From an uncultured Lachnospiraceae bacterium (lineage in GTDB: Bacteria; Bacillota; Clostridia; Lachnospirales; Lachnospiraceae), in contig CADCQV010000070.1 of assembly GCA_902803625.1 (NCBI GenBank), positions 1-13,085 of the forward strand: a stretch of 13,085 nt of DNA, read 5' to 3'. Both the position numbers and the translations under genes were made by a program. Each line of letters starts with the position of its first letter. Positions within the stretch are counted from its first letter, which is position 1. Below, in pieces: positions 6,959 to 13,085 of this stretch. The notes under the pieces were generated by a model. That model ran no database searches, had not been told where the DNA came from, and was given only the letters and a program-made list of their open reading frames with translations.

Positions 6959-7732
6959 ATGGACGAGGTATCCAGAAAAAAGCTCTGGGACGGATATCTG
7001 AAAACGGGTGATCCGGCCCTCAGGGAAAAGATCATAGTTGAATATGCTCCCCTTGTGAAGGTGGTTGCCGGACGTTTAAGCATGTATCTCGGATACAATG
7101 TGGAATATGATGATCTGGTAGGTTATGGCATTTTTGGTCTGATAGATGCTATAGACAAATTCGATCTGACGAAGGATGTAAAATTTGAAACCTACGCATC
7201 TCTGCGGATAAGGGGCTCCATCCTCGATCAGATAAGGAAGATGGACTGGATCCCCCGGACTGTCAGGCAGCGTCAGAAGAAGATAGAGCAGGCCATCAAG
7301 GACGTTGAAAGTGAAACCGGAAAGACTGCGTCCGATCAGGATATTGCAAAAAAGCTGGGCATAAGTGACGACGAGTATGCGGAGTGGCAGGCACAGATGG
7401 CTGTCACAAACGTGGTTTCGCTGGATGAATTCCAGGAGGCCGGCGCTGAGGCTCCGGTAAAGGACGTGGCGGCACAGGACCGGATCCTGGGACCGGAAGA
7501 GGTGGTTGAGAAGGATGAACTGAAGAAGACTCTGGCTGAGTCTCTCACGCTCCTTACGGAAAAGGAACGGAAGGTCATTCTTCTTTATTACTATGAAGAA
7601 CTGACCTTGAAGGAAATAAGCAACATCCTGGAGGTTTCCGAATCCAGGGTTTCCCAGCTTCATGTAAGGGCATTGCAGAAAATGAAGACCAAGCTTGGGA
7701 AATATATGGGACTTATCACGGATAAGGTCTGA
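6959..7732 (+). CDS. fliA: FliA/SigD, sigma-28 flagellar sigma factor
   Basis: This is the alternative sigma factor that directs RNA polymerase to late flagellar, motor and chemoreceptor promoters. The 257-residue length fits the FliA/WhiG family. Region 2 covers about 24-96 (EYDDLVGYGIFGLIDAID and FETYASLRIRGSILDQIRK). Region 3 covers about 98-165, starting with IPRTVRQRQKKIE and including the TASDQDIAKKLGIS helix pair. Region 4 covers about 195-246, with LTEKERKVILLYYYEELTLK leading into the DNA-binding helix ISNILEVSESRVSQLHVRAL. The anti-sigma factor gene flgM is not visible here. No consensus sigma-28 promoter was found in the intergenic sequences of the window, so its targets are probably elsewhere. 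It starts three bases after the membrane-protein gene. Confidence 0.96.
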   Translation: MDEVSRKKLWDGYLKTGDPALREKIIVEYAPLVKVVAGRLSMYLGYNVEYDDLVGYGIFGLIDAIDKFDLTKDVKFETYASLRIRGSILDQIRKMDWIPRTVRQRQKKIEQAIKDVESETGKTASDQDIAKKLGISDDEYAEWQAQMAVTNVVSLDEFQEAGAEAPVKDVAAQDRILGPEEVVEKDELKKTLAESLTLLTEKERKVILLYYYEELTLKEISNILEVSESRVSQLHVRALQKMKTKLGKYMGLITDKV

Positions 7733-7810
7733 GAGGATGACAGAGGGGAAGGGGAGAAGAACTCTGATAATAACAGCATAGAAGAAAAGACGGTCTCGAA
7801 AGGTATTTTT

Positions 7811-9409
7811 ATGGGAGAGAGAAACGGATATTTCAGGCTGGCACTGGATGATAAAGGTACGTCGGTTATTATATATCCTCCTGAAGAGGGCGGAAAGAAG
7901 CTGGATTTAAAGGAACTGGAAGCCTACTTAAACAGGAAGAATGTAGACTACAGTGCCACTATGCTGAGATCTGCCATAGAACGGAATTCGGAGAGCAGGG
8001 TTCTGCTGCAAAAGCAGCGGATAAGCGAGGTCAATGAGGAGACATCCCTGAGAGTCAGCAGTGACGGGATGAAGGTTATATTCCGTTTTTATCCTCCTAC
8101 AGACGGAGGGACAAGAGTTGACATTAATGAGATCAGGGGCGATCTTAAGGCGAATGAAATAAAGGCAGCCCTCAATGAAGAAGCCTTTAACGGGTTTCTG
8201 GCAGACAGGCAGTATTGCAAGAGCTATCTGCTGGCTGAAGGGAAGGAGCCAAAGGAGGGCAGTGACGGTGAGATCAGGTATCTTTTCAATACCGATCCCT
8301 CTAGGAAGCCTCAGGTAAATGAGGACGGCTCGGTAGACTTCTTCCACCTGAACACCGTAACTACCTGCGGGAAGGGTCAGGTTGTTGCAGAGCGTACACC
8401 CGCAGTGCCCGGAGAGGACGGCTTTGATGTCTATGGCAGACGCATAGCTCCGAGACCTGTGAAGGATGCGAAATTCAGCTACGGTCCGAATATGCATGTT
8501 TCGGAGGACGGAACAAAGCTTATCTCCGATATTGACGGCCATATAAGCATCCTTCAGGGAAAGATATTTGTATCCGGGGTGCTGGAGCTTGAAAATGTGG
8601 ATACCTCCACGGGTAATATAGAGGACTATGACGGGAATCTCCTTATCAGGGGGAATGTCATAGCGGGTTTCAGGGTTAAGGCTACCGGAGACATAGAGAT
8701 CAAGGGTGTCGTGGAGGGAGCCTACGTGGAAGCCGGCGGACAGATAACCGTTGTCCGCGGTGTAAACGGAATGGAAAGGGGTGTCCTGAAGGCCGGAAAG
8801 AACGTGGTGGTTAAGTATATTGAGAACGCTACGGTGGAGGCCGGGAATAATGTTACCACCGAATGTATAATAAACAGCAGGGTGGTCGCCGGCAACGGGA
8901 TATTTGTTGACGGCAAGAAAGGCTTCATAAGCGGCGGCAATGTCAGAGCCCGTTATTCGATAGAGGCGAAGATAATCGGCTCCGATATGGGCGGGGATAC
9001 CACTCTGGAGGTTGGAATCGATCCCGCAGTCAAGGAAAAATATATCGGACTGAATAAGGAAAACGAGAATCTTGTAAAGAATGTGAAAAAAATACAGCCC
9101 GTGCTGCTTGCCATGCAGCAGAAGATGAAAAGGGGAGAAAAGCTTTCTCCCGAGCAGGCAGCTCAGGTAAAAGCACTTTCACAGCAGCTATTAAGCTGTC
9201 AGACGAAGTATGAAGAGAATAAGAAGGAGCTGGAAGCGCTTACCGAGGATATGGAAGGAAGCGATGATGCCGTGATCGCCGTCAGGGATGTTGCATTTGC
9301 TGGAACGAAGCTTGTGATCTCCGACTGTACAATGGTGCTGAAGAATGCATATAATTACTGCCGGTTCGTAAAGAAGCATGCTGAAGTCTGTATGATACCG
9401 TTTATCTGA
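7811..9409 (+). CDS. fapA: FapA / DUF342 family protein (COG1315-like)
   Basis: A 532-residue protein of the FapA (DUF342) family, often encoded in flagellar loci. In Vibrio vulnificus, FapA affects polar flagellation; the biochemical role in Clostridia is unknown. The N-terminal 150 residues contain two similar modules with YPPEEGG (22-28) and YPPTDGG (94-100). The middle, about 170-395, is a run of short Gly-rich beta turns (GDIEIKGVVEGAYVEAGG, and KAGKNVVVKYIENATVEAG) typical of the family's beta-helix. Residues about 405-482 form a charged coiled coil, then a short tail. No membrane segment is seen. The ATG at 7811 has GAAAGG 7 bases upstream and begins GERNGYFRL, typical for the family. 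It lies in the same frame as fliA, and the 78-base gap is open in that frame after the fliA TGA. Confidence 0.85.
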   Translation: MGERNGYFRLALDDKGTSVIIYPPEEGGKKLDLKELEAYLNRKNVDYSATMLRSAIERNSESRVLLQKQRISEVNEETSLRVSSDGMKVIFRFYPPTDGGTRVDINEIRGDLKANEIKAALNEEAFNGFLADRQYCKSYLLAEGKEPKEGSDGEIRYLFNTDPSRKPQVNEDGSVDFFHLNTVTTCGKGQVVAERTPAVPGEDGFDVYGRRIAPRPVKDAKFSYGPNMHVSEDGTKLISDIDGHISILQGKIFVSGVLELENVDTSTGNIEDYDGNLLIRGNVIAGFRVKATGDIEIKGVVEGAYVEAGGQITVVRGVNGMERGVLKAGKNVVVKYIENATVEAGNNVTTECIINSRVVAGNGIFVDGKKGFISGGNVRARYSIEAKIIGSDMGGDTTLEVGIDPAVKEKYIGLNKENENLVKNVKKIQPVLLAMQQKMKRGEKLSPEQAAQVKALSQQLLSCQTKYEENKKELEALTEDMEGSDDAVIAVRDVAFAGTKLVISDCTMVLKNAYNYCRFVKKHAEVCMIPFI

Positions 9410-9433
9410 TATTATCGGTAATTGGAGAATATT

Positions 9434-9745
9434 ATGGCGCTTAGTCCCATTGTTTTCAACGGAACAATAAATGCATCGCAGAATATTGCGGAGCTCAGAG
9501 CAAATGAAGACGGAAAAGTCAATGTAATGCAGGGTGAAGCTGCCAGGCGTAATGAAGAGGATACGACGGACAAGCTGAGCCGTGTACGGGAAGCGGATGA
9601 TGCCAATAACGACCAGAGAAAATTCGATTCCTCCGAAAAGGGAGACAATGAATACGCGGGAGACGGGGGCAGGCAGCGCAAAAGGAAAGACAAGGACGGA
9701 ACAGTAATTATTAAGGGTAAAGGTGGGTTTGATATAACGATATGA
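9434..9745 (+). CDS. Small hydrophilic protein of flagellar operons, function unknown
   Basis: A 103-residue product with no domain I can name. The first 25 residues (ALSPIVFNGTINASQNIAEL) look ordered. The middle, about 30-90, is highly charged and rich in Asp, Glu, Arg, Lys and Asn, probably disordered. The last residues (GTVIIKGKGGFDITI) form a possible beta strand pair. There is no signal peptide or membrane helix. The ATG at 9434 is chosen over an in-frame TTG at 9422 because GGAG lies 6 bases upstream of it. The stop overlaps the next start as ATGA, so synthesis is coupled to the DUF6115-type gene. I recall similar small proteins next to fapA in related Clostridia, but cannot confirm homology without a search. 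Confidence 0.75.
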   Translation: MALSPIVFNGTINASQNIAELRANEDGKVNVMQGEAARRNEEDTTDKLSRVREADDANNDQRKFDSSEKGDNEYAGDGGRQRKRKDKDGTVIIKGKGGFDITI

Positions 9746-10515
9746 CAGTTATGGGAATAGTGCTCCTCATCGTGGGAGCACTGCTTTTTATCGCAAGCTT
9801 TATGGTACCTGATAACAGAAACGACGGCGGCAAGAGCTCAAAGGCTATGGGAATGAAGCTGGACCGGATGATAGACGAGCGTGTGGAGCAGGTGAAGGGC
9901 CGGCTTTCCGACGTTGCCGTGGCGGCCAGGGAAGAGGAAGAGCAGAGGGCAAAGCGGGAACTGGAACGCCTGACAAATGAAAAGATAATGGCTATAGAGG
10001 ACTATTCAAAGGTGGTGATGGATGAGATCGAAAAGAACCACCAGGAGGTCATGTTCCTCTATGATATGCTGGATAATAAAAGCTCTGACCTAAAAAATAC
10101 CATAAGGAAGGCCGATGCGGTCAGAAAAGAGCAGGAGAGCGTATTTAAGGAGGGCGAAAGCGAGGACAGCAGTGAGCCCATCCGGGAGCTTCTCTACAGT
10201 GATGAAAAGGAAGAGGAAAGATCACTTTCGGGAATGGACAGACTGAAGAACGCCATCGCAGGCCTGGGAGGCGGAGGAAAGGACAGCCTTCCTCAGGCTG
10301 ACAGCGCATCCGGTGAGAATATGCCTTCGGATATTCAGGAAAAAACAGACAGTGAGGATCAGGGGGAATTGTCCAGGAACGAAAAGGTTCTTGAAATGAA
10401 AAAAAGCGGAATGGACAACGTGGATATAGCAAAGAGCCTTAATATCGGGGTTGGTGAGGTGAATCTCATAACCGATCTTTTCAGCGGTGAAGAACAGAAC
10501 GGCGGTGAGTCATGA
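9742..10515 (+). CDS. DUF6115-type membrane-anchored coiled-coil protein, possible SwrB counterpart
   Basis: A 257-residue protein with three parts. An N-terminal membrane helix covers about 3-22 (VMGIVLLIVGALLFIASFMV). A charged coiled coil covers about 36-135 (KLDRMIDERVEQVKGRL and AREEEEQRAKRELERLTNEK). After a low-complexity Ser/Glu/Gly stretch, a C-terminal helix-turn-helix-like segment at 212-247 (KVLEMKKSGMDNVDIAKSLN then IGVGEVNLITDLF) resembles the DUF6115 signature. It probably sits on the inner face of the membrane with its bulk in the cytoplasm. B. subtilis has swrB, a single-pass membrane protein gene that promotes flagellar export activation, just after sigD, so position and architecture hint at a related role. 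That is an inference. A second in-frame ATG lies three codons in; the ATGA overlap favours the first. Confidence 0.8.
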   Translation: MTVMGIVLLIVGALLFIASFMVPDNRNDGGKSSKAMGMKLDRMIDERVEQVKGRLSDVAVAAREEEEQRAKRELERLTNEKIMAIEDYSKVVMDEIEKNHQEVMFLYDMLDNKSSDLKNTIRKADAVRKEQESVFKEGESEDSSEPIRELLYSDEKEEERSLSGMDRLKNAIAGLGGGGKDSLPQADSASGENMPSDIQEKTDSEDQGELSRNEKVLEMKKSGMDNVDIAKSLNIGVGEVNLITDLFSGEEQNGGES

Positions 10516-11330
10516 ATCTCCGGTCGTATTTAAGAGGAGCAGGTATCGGAATACTGATAACCGCTGTTGTGCTCTCCTTCGGCGGAGGAAGCAGGACAAA
10601 GGCCATGTCGGATTCCGAGATTATGGAACGGGCAAAGGAGCTCGGTATGAGCGACGGAAATGAGACACTTACCGAGGCCTATACCGTTGCCACAGCGCCG
10701 GAAATAGAGGCATTGACGGAGGAGCCTTCGGAGACAGTGCTTCAGGAGCCGCCCTCAGAGGTATCTGCCGGTGAGGTGAGCGTGAGCGCAGCAGAGCCGG
10801 AACCCATTGAGGAAGCACCGGGCGAAGTGAGTGTGAGCGCAGCAGAGCAGGAGAGCATTAAGGAAGCGTCGGGCAAAGAGAGCGTGAGCGGATCAGAGCC
10901 CGTTAAGGAAGCGTCGGGCAAAGAGAGCGTGAGCGAAGCAGAGGCAGTTAAGGAGCCCGGAGAAAAGAGTGCGGAAAATGTCATAGAGGAAGGCATAAGG
11001 GATAATCAGACCACCGCTCTTAAATCAGATTTGACCGGAGAAGACAAGACAAAGTCGGAACTTCTTGCGGATGCGGCAGAGACCGAGGCCGGGGATCAGT
11101 CCACGGTTACGGAAACGGATAGCGGATTTATTTCGATCCATGTAAATGCCGGATCCTCTTCCACGGCGGTTGCCAGGGAGCTTGAAAAAGCCGGTGCAGT
11201 CTCAAGTGCATCACAGTTTGACGGCTTCCTGTGCGCAAACGGCTACGACAGAAGGCTGTCCACGGGAGACTTCCGTATCCCCCGGGGAGCATCCGATGAT
11301 GAGATAGCAAGGATACTTATGAGGAGATGA
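10512..11330 (+). CDS. Membrane-anchored protein with repetitive acidic stalk and C-terminal MltG/YceG-like LysM module
   Basis: A 272-residue product. A hydrophobic segment at about 9-25 (GAGIGILITAVVLSFGG) is a signal anchor or signal peptide, followed by SDSEIMERAKELGM. Residues about 60-205 are an acidic Ser/Glu/Ala/Pro-rich stalk containing four near-repeats. The C-terminus, about 206-272 (ISIHVNAGSSSTAVARELEK, then FRIPRGASDDEIARILMRR), resembles the LysM-like N-terminal module of the endolytic transglycosylase MltG (YceG). The chain stops there, so the catalytic lytic transglycosylase domain and its Glu are absent. It may bind cell-wall glycan outside the membrane without cutting it; the MltG link is by eye only. 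The start overlaps the stop of the DUF6115-type gene by four bases, so it belongs to the same cassette. Confidence 0.78.
   Translation: MNLRSYLRGAGIGILITAVVLSFGGGSRTKAMSDSEIMERAKELGMSDGNETLTEAYTVATAPEIEALTEEPSETVLQEPPSEVSAGEVSVSAAEPEPIEEAPGEVSVSAAEQESIKEASGKESVSGSEPVKEASGKESVSEAEAVKEPGEKSAENVIEEGIRDNQTTALKSDLTGEDKTKSELLADAAETEAGDQSTVTETDSGFISIHVNAGSSSTAVARELEKAGAVSSASQFDGFLCANGYDRRLSTGDFRIPRGASDDEIARILMRR
10770..10961 (+). repeat. Degenerate in-frame tandem repeat encoding an acidic Ser/Glu stalk
   Basis: Four consecutive units encode residues 87-150 of the stalk protein: GEVSVSAAEPEPIEEAP, GEVSVSAAEQESIKEAS, GKESVSGSEPVKEAS and GKESVSEAEAVKEPG. Unit length is 51 bases twice, then 45 bases twice, so copies keep the reading frame. 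The close DNA similarity of the third and fourth units points to recent duplication. Copy number could differ between strains. Confidence 0.85.
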
Positions 11331-11339
11331 TTTTACAGA

Positions 11340-11837
11340 ATGAAGATAATAGCCGCATATCCCTGCCTTGGGATGACGACCATCTTAAATCTTAATAAGG
11401 ACAGGTGCATCGACAGAAGATTCGATATAAAGAGATCCATCGAGGGGCTCAGCAGCACGGATACAGTGCGTTATTTTGACTTCTGTGCCGAGATGATAGC
11501 CCTGCAGTACCGGAACAATCCCTACGAGATAATGTTTGTTGACGACAATGACAGACTGATAAAGAGACTGGGGAATGATCCGGAAATAAAAAAGGATATG
11601 GTGCTAATATATCCGAATGCCTCGGACTGGAGCGTTATGGAGGAATACCTCTTAAGAGCAACCGAATTTTACGGTGCGGCCTGGGTGAAGGCCAATCTGG
11701 AGACCGAGCTTTTCCTTTTGCGGGACAGAATAGGGCATTTCAGAAGTGAGGGTTTTGATATAAGGCTTACAAATCTGGTGCAGAAGCATATAGGGGATGT
11801 TTACAATCTTCCAAAGGGATTTGTGGCTCCCTATTAA
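11340..11837 (+). CDS. Unknown 165-aa protein with a degenerate P-loop-like N-terminus
   Basis: I cannot assign a function. The N-terminus MKIIAAYPCLGMTTILNLN looks like a strand followed by a phosphate-binding loop, as in small P-loop proteins with a GKT/GKS motif, but the invariant Lys is replaced by Met (LGMTT). Other parts fit such a fold: a hydrophobic strand with acidic end at 77-82 (EIMFVDD), another at 97-102 (MVLIYP), and a helical C-terminal half including ATEFYGAAWVKANLETEL (about 117-134). There is no membrane segment or signal. The start lies 9 bases after the stalk-protein stop, with GAGGAG about 13 bases before the ATG; 26 bases separate its stop from but. It could be a non-catalytic nucleotide-kinase-like protein or a phage-derived relative that has lost ATP binding. 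Confidence 0.78.
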   Translation: MKIIAAYPCLGMTTILNLNKDRCIDRRFDIKRSIEGLSSTDTVRYFDFCAEMIALQYRNNPYEIMFVDDNDRLIKRLGNDPEIKKDMVLIYPNASDWSVMEEYLLRATEFYGAAWVKANLETELFLLRDRIGHFRSEGFDIRLTNLVQKHIGDVYNLPKGFVAPY

Positions 11838-11850
11838 AAACAATAATTAC

Positions 11851-11858
11851 AGAGGAGG
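11851..11858 (+). promoter_or_regulatory. Strong ribosome binding site for but
   Basis: AGAGGAGG sits 5 bases before the ATG at 11864. It is among the best Shine-Dalgarno matches in the window, in keeping with a highly expressed fermentation enzyme, and it fixes the start codon. No convincing promoter or terminator was found in the 26-base gap itself. Confidence 0.8.
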
Positions 11859-11863
11859 ATAAA

Positions 11864-13085
11864 ATGGGTTACGAAGAACAGTATTCAAAGAAGCTTGTAA
11901 GTGCCGAAAAAGCGGCGGAGGTCGTGAAGGACGGCGACTGGGTCGATTACGGCTGGGCAGTGGGGACTCCGGTAAAGGTGGATCAGGCCATCGCGAAGAG
12001 ACTTCCTTCCCTGAAGGATGTGAATTTCAGAGGAGGCATCCTTATCTGGGAGCCGGAGATCTTTAAGATAGAGGAACCGGAAAAGCATATGACCTGGAAC
12101 AGCTGGCATATGAGCGGCATCGAGAGAAAGACCATAGCCAGAGGCTTCGGATACTATGCTCCCTTACGTTACAGTGAGCTTCCCAAATACTATATGGAAA
12201 GCGAAGACACGCTTAATGTTGCAGTATTTCAGGTGACACCTATGGATGAGCATGGGTGGTTTAATTTCGGACCCAGCTGCAGCCATCTGGAGGCTATCTG
12301 CAAAAAAGCGGAAAAAATAATAGTAGAAGTAAACAAGAACATGCCGATGTGCTTCGGCGGCACAGTTAACGCCGTTCATATCGATAATGTGGATATGATA
12401 GTAGAGGGTGACAATCCTCCGATCGGAGAGATGGGTGCCGGAGGAGAACCTACCGAGGTGGATATAAAGGTTGCGAATCTTATTGTGCCCCGGATCCCCG
12501 ACGGAGCCTGCCTGCAGCTCGGTATCGGATCAATGCCGAATACCATAGGAAGCTTCATTGCGAAGAGCGATCTTAAGGATCTCGGAGTGCATACGGAAAT
12601 GTATGTGGATGCCTTTGTGGACATCGCAAAGGCCGGAAAGATAAACGGCAGCAGGAAGAATCACGGCACGGGGAAGCAGGTGTACGCATTCGGAGCCGGT
12701 ACGAAAAAGCTTTACGACTATCTCAATAACAATCCCGAGTGCCTTGCTTCAAGCGTGGGGTATGTGAATGACATTGATTCGGTCAGCAGCCTTGATAACT
12801 TTATCTCCATAAACAATGCGGTGGACGTGGATCTTTACGGACAGGTCAATGCAGAGAGCGCCGGTACAAAGCAGATATCCGGAGCGGGTGGACAGCTTGA
12901 TTTCGTTCTCGGAGCGTACAGGAGCAAGGGCGGAAAGAGCTTCATCTGCTGTTCATCCACCTTTACCCAGAAGGACGGTACAGTGAAGTCAAGGATCCGT
13001 CCCACTCTCGCTGACGGAAGCATAGTAACGGATACGAGGACAAATATCCATTATCTTGTTACAGAGTATGGATGTGAGAATCTGA
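11864..13085 (+). CDS. but: Butyryl-CoA:acetate CoA-transferase, 3'-truncated by the window edge
   Basis: This enzyme moves CoA from butyryl-CoA to acetate, releasing butyrate and acetyl-CoA, the terminal step of butyrate formation in many gut Lachnospiraceae. The frame is open from the ATG to the window end, giving 407 codons of a family near 445, so roughly the last 40 residues are outside. Identification rests on HMTWNSWHM (75-83) and AFVDIAKAGK (250-259), two blocks used as signatures of this enzyme in butyrate producers. The catalytic Glu is likely E245 in GVHTEMYVDA, matching Glu238 of Clostridium aminobutyricum 4-hydroxybutyrate CoA-transferase. Also present are LQLGIGSMPNTIG (217-229) and the CoA-site stretch GAGGQLDFVLGA (340-351). 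A 4-hydroxybutyrate CoA-transferase is the closest alternative, but the signature blocks favour But. The enzyme should be cytoplasmic. Confidence 0.94.
   Translation, partial: MGYEEQYSKKLVSAEKAAEVVKDGDWVDYGWAVGTPVKVDQAIAKRLPSLKDVNFRGGILIWEPEIFKIEEPEKHMTWNSWHMSGIERKTIARGFGYYAPLRYSELPKYYMESEDTLNVAVFQVTPMDEHGWFNFGPSCSHLEAICKKAEKIIVEVNKNMPMCFGGTVNAVHIDNVDMIVEGDNPPIGEMGAGGEPTEVDIKVANLIVPRIPDGACLQLGIGSMPNTIGSFIAKSDLKDLGVHTEMYVDAFVDIAKAGKINGSRKNHGTGKQVYAFGAGTKKLYDYLNNNPECLASSVGYVNDIDSVSSLDNFISINNAVDVDLYGQVNAESAGTKQISGAGGQLDFVLGAYRSKGGKSFICCSSTFTQKDGTVKSRIRPTLADGSIVTDTRTNIHYLVTEYGCENL

Noticed and set aside
7737..7781. Fourteen-codon open frame starting at the ATG after fliA
   Set aside because: It is very short, lacks a clear ribosome site of its own and has no recognisable leader-peptide or regulatory features.
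10770..10961. CRISPR-like or transposon-related repeat
   Set aside because: The units are contiguous with no spacers, keep the reading frame and encode a low-complexity stalk, so they are a coding tandem repeat.
11821..11850. Promoter for but immediately upstream (TTGTGG with AATAAT)
   Set aside because: The spacer is only 15 bases, and transcription would start at about the ribosome site, leaving almost no leader.

Overview
The window looks like a chromosomal segment of a motile, butyrate-forming member of the Lachnospiraceae (Clostridia), most like the Roseburia/Agathobacter group. Three things suggest this: the flagellar/chemotaxis gene order, codon use rich in AGG/AGA arginine and ATA isoleucine with strong purine-rich Shine-Dalgarno sites, and a butyryl-CoA:acetate CoA-transferase at the right end. 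The genus is an inference; no rRNA or other taxonomic marker is present. All supported genes are on the + strand. They are packed tightly, with several ATGA overlaps and no visible factor-independent terminator, so most of the window reads as the distal part of one long flagellar/chemotaxis operon.

Left part (1-7732). In order: the 3' part of flhG (flagellar number/placement ATPase), a PilZ/YcgR-like c-di-GMP effector, cheB, cheA, cheW, cheC, cheD, an uncharacterised two-helix membrane protein, and fliA (sigma-28). This closely parallels the end of the Bacillus subtilis fla/che operon (flhG-cheB-cheA-cheW-cheC-cheD-sigD-swrB), with two additions: the PilZ gene and the membrane-protein gene. 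Together they supply receptor-coupled kinase signalling (CheA, CheW), adaptation (CheB, CheD), CheY-P dephosphorylation (CheC), a c-di-GMP input to motility and the late flagellar sigma factor. No cheY, cheR, flgM or receptor gene is visible here. The cheW-cheC gap (5253-5364) is the only structured intergenic region. It holds three similar tandem hairpins followed by a possible small hairpin over the cheC ribosome-binding site.

Right-middle part (7733-11837). A FapA/DUF342 protein is followed by four poorly known genes: a 103-aa hydrophilic protein, a membrane-anchored coiled-coil DUF6115-type protein in the position of B. subtilis swrB, a membrane-anchored protein with a repetitive acidic stalk and an MltG-like LysM-type C-terminal module but no catalytic domain, and a 165-aa protein with what looks like a degenerate P-loop. 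Their spacing suggests one co-transcribed cassette, which I consider the least described part of the window.

Right end (11864-13085). A butyryl-CoA:acetate CoA-transferase gene, cut off by the window edge, starts 26 bases after the cassette. It joins the last step of fermentative butyrate production to a motility locus.

No stretch over 300 bases lacks a gene. I saw no tRNA, rRNA, CRISPR array, insertion sequence, attachment site or origin.
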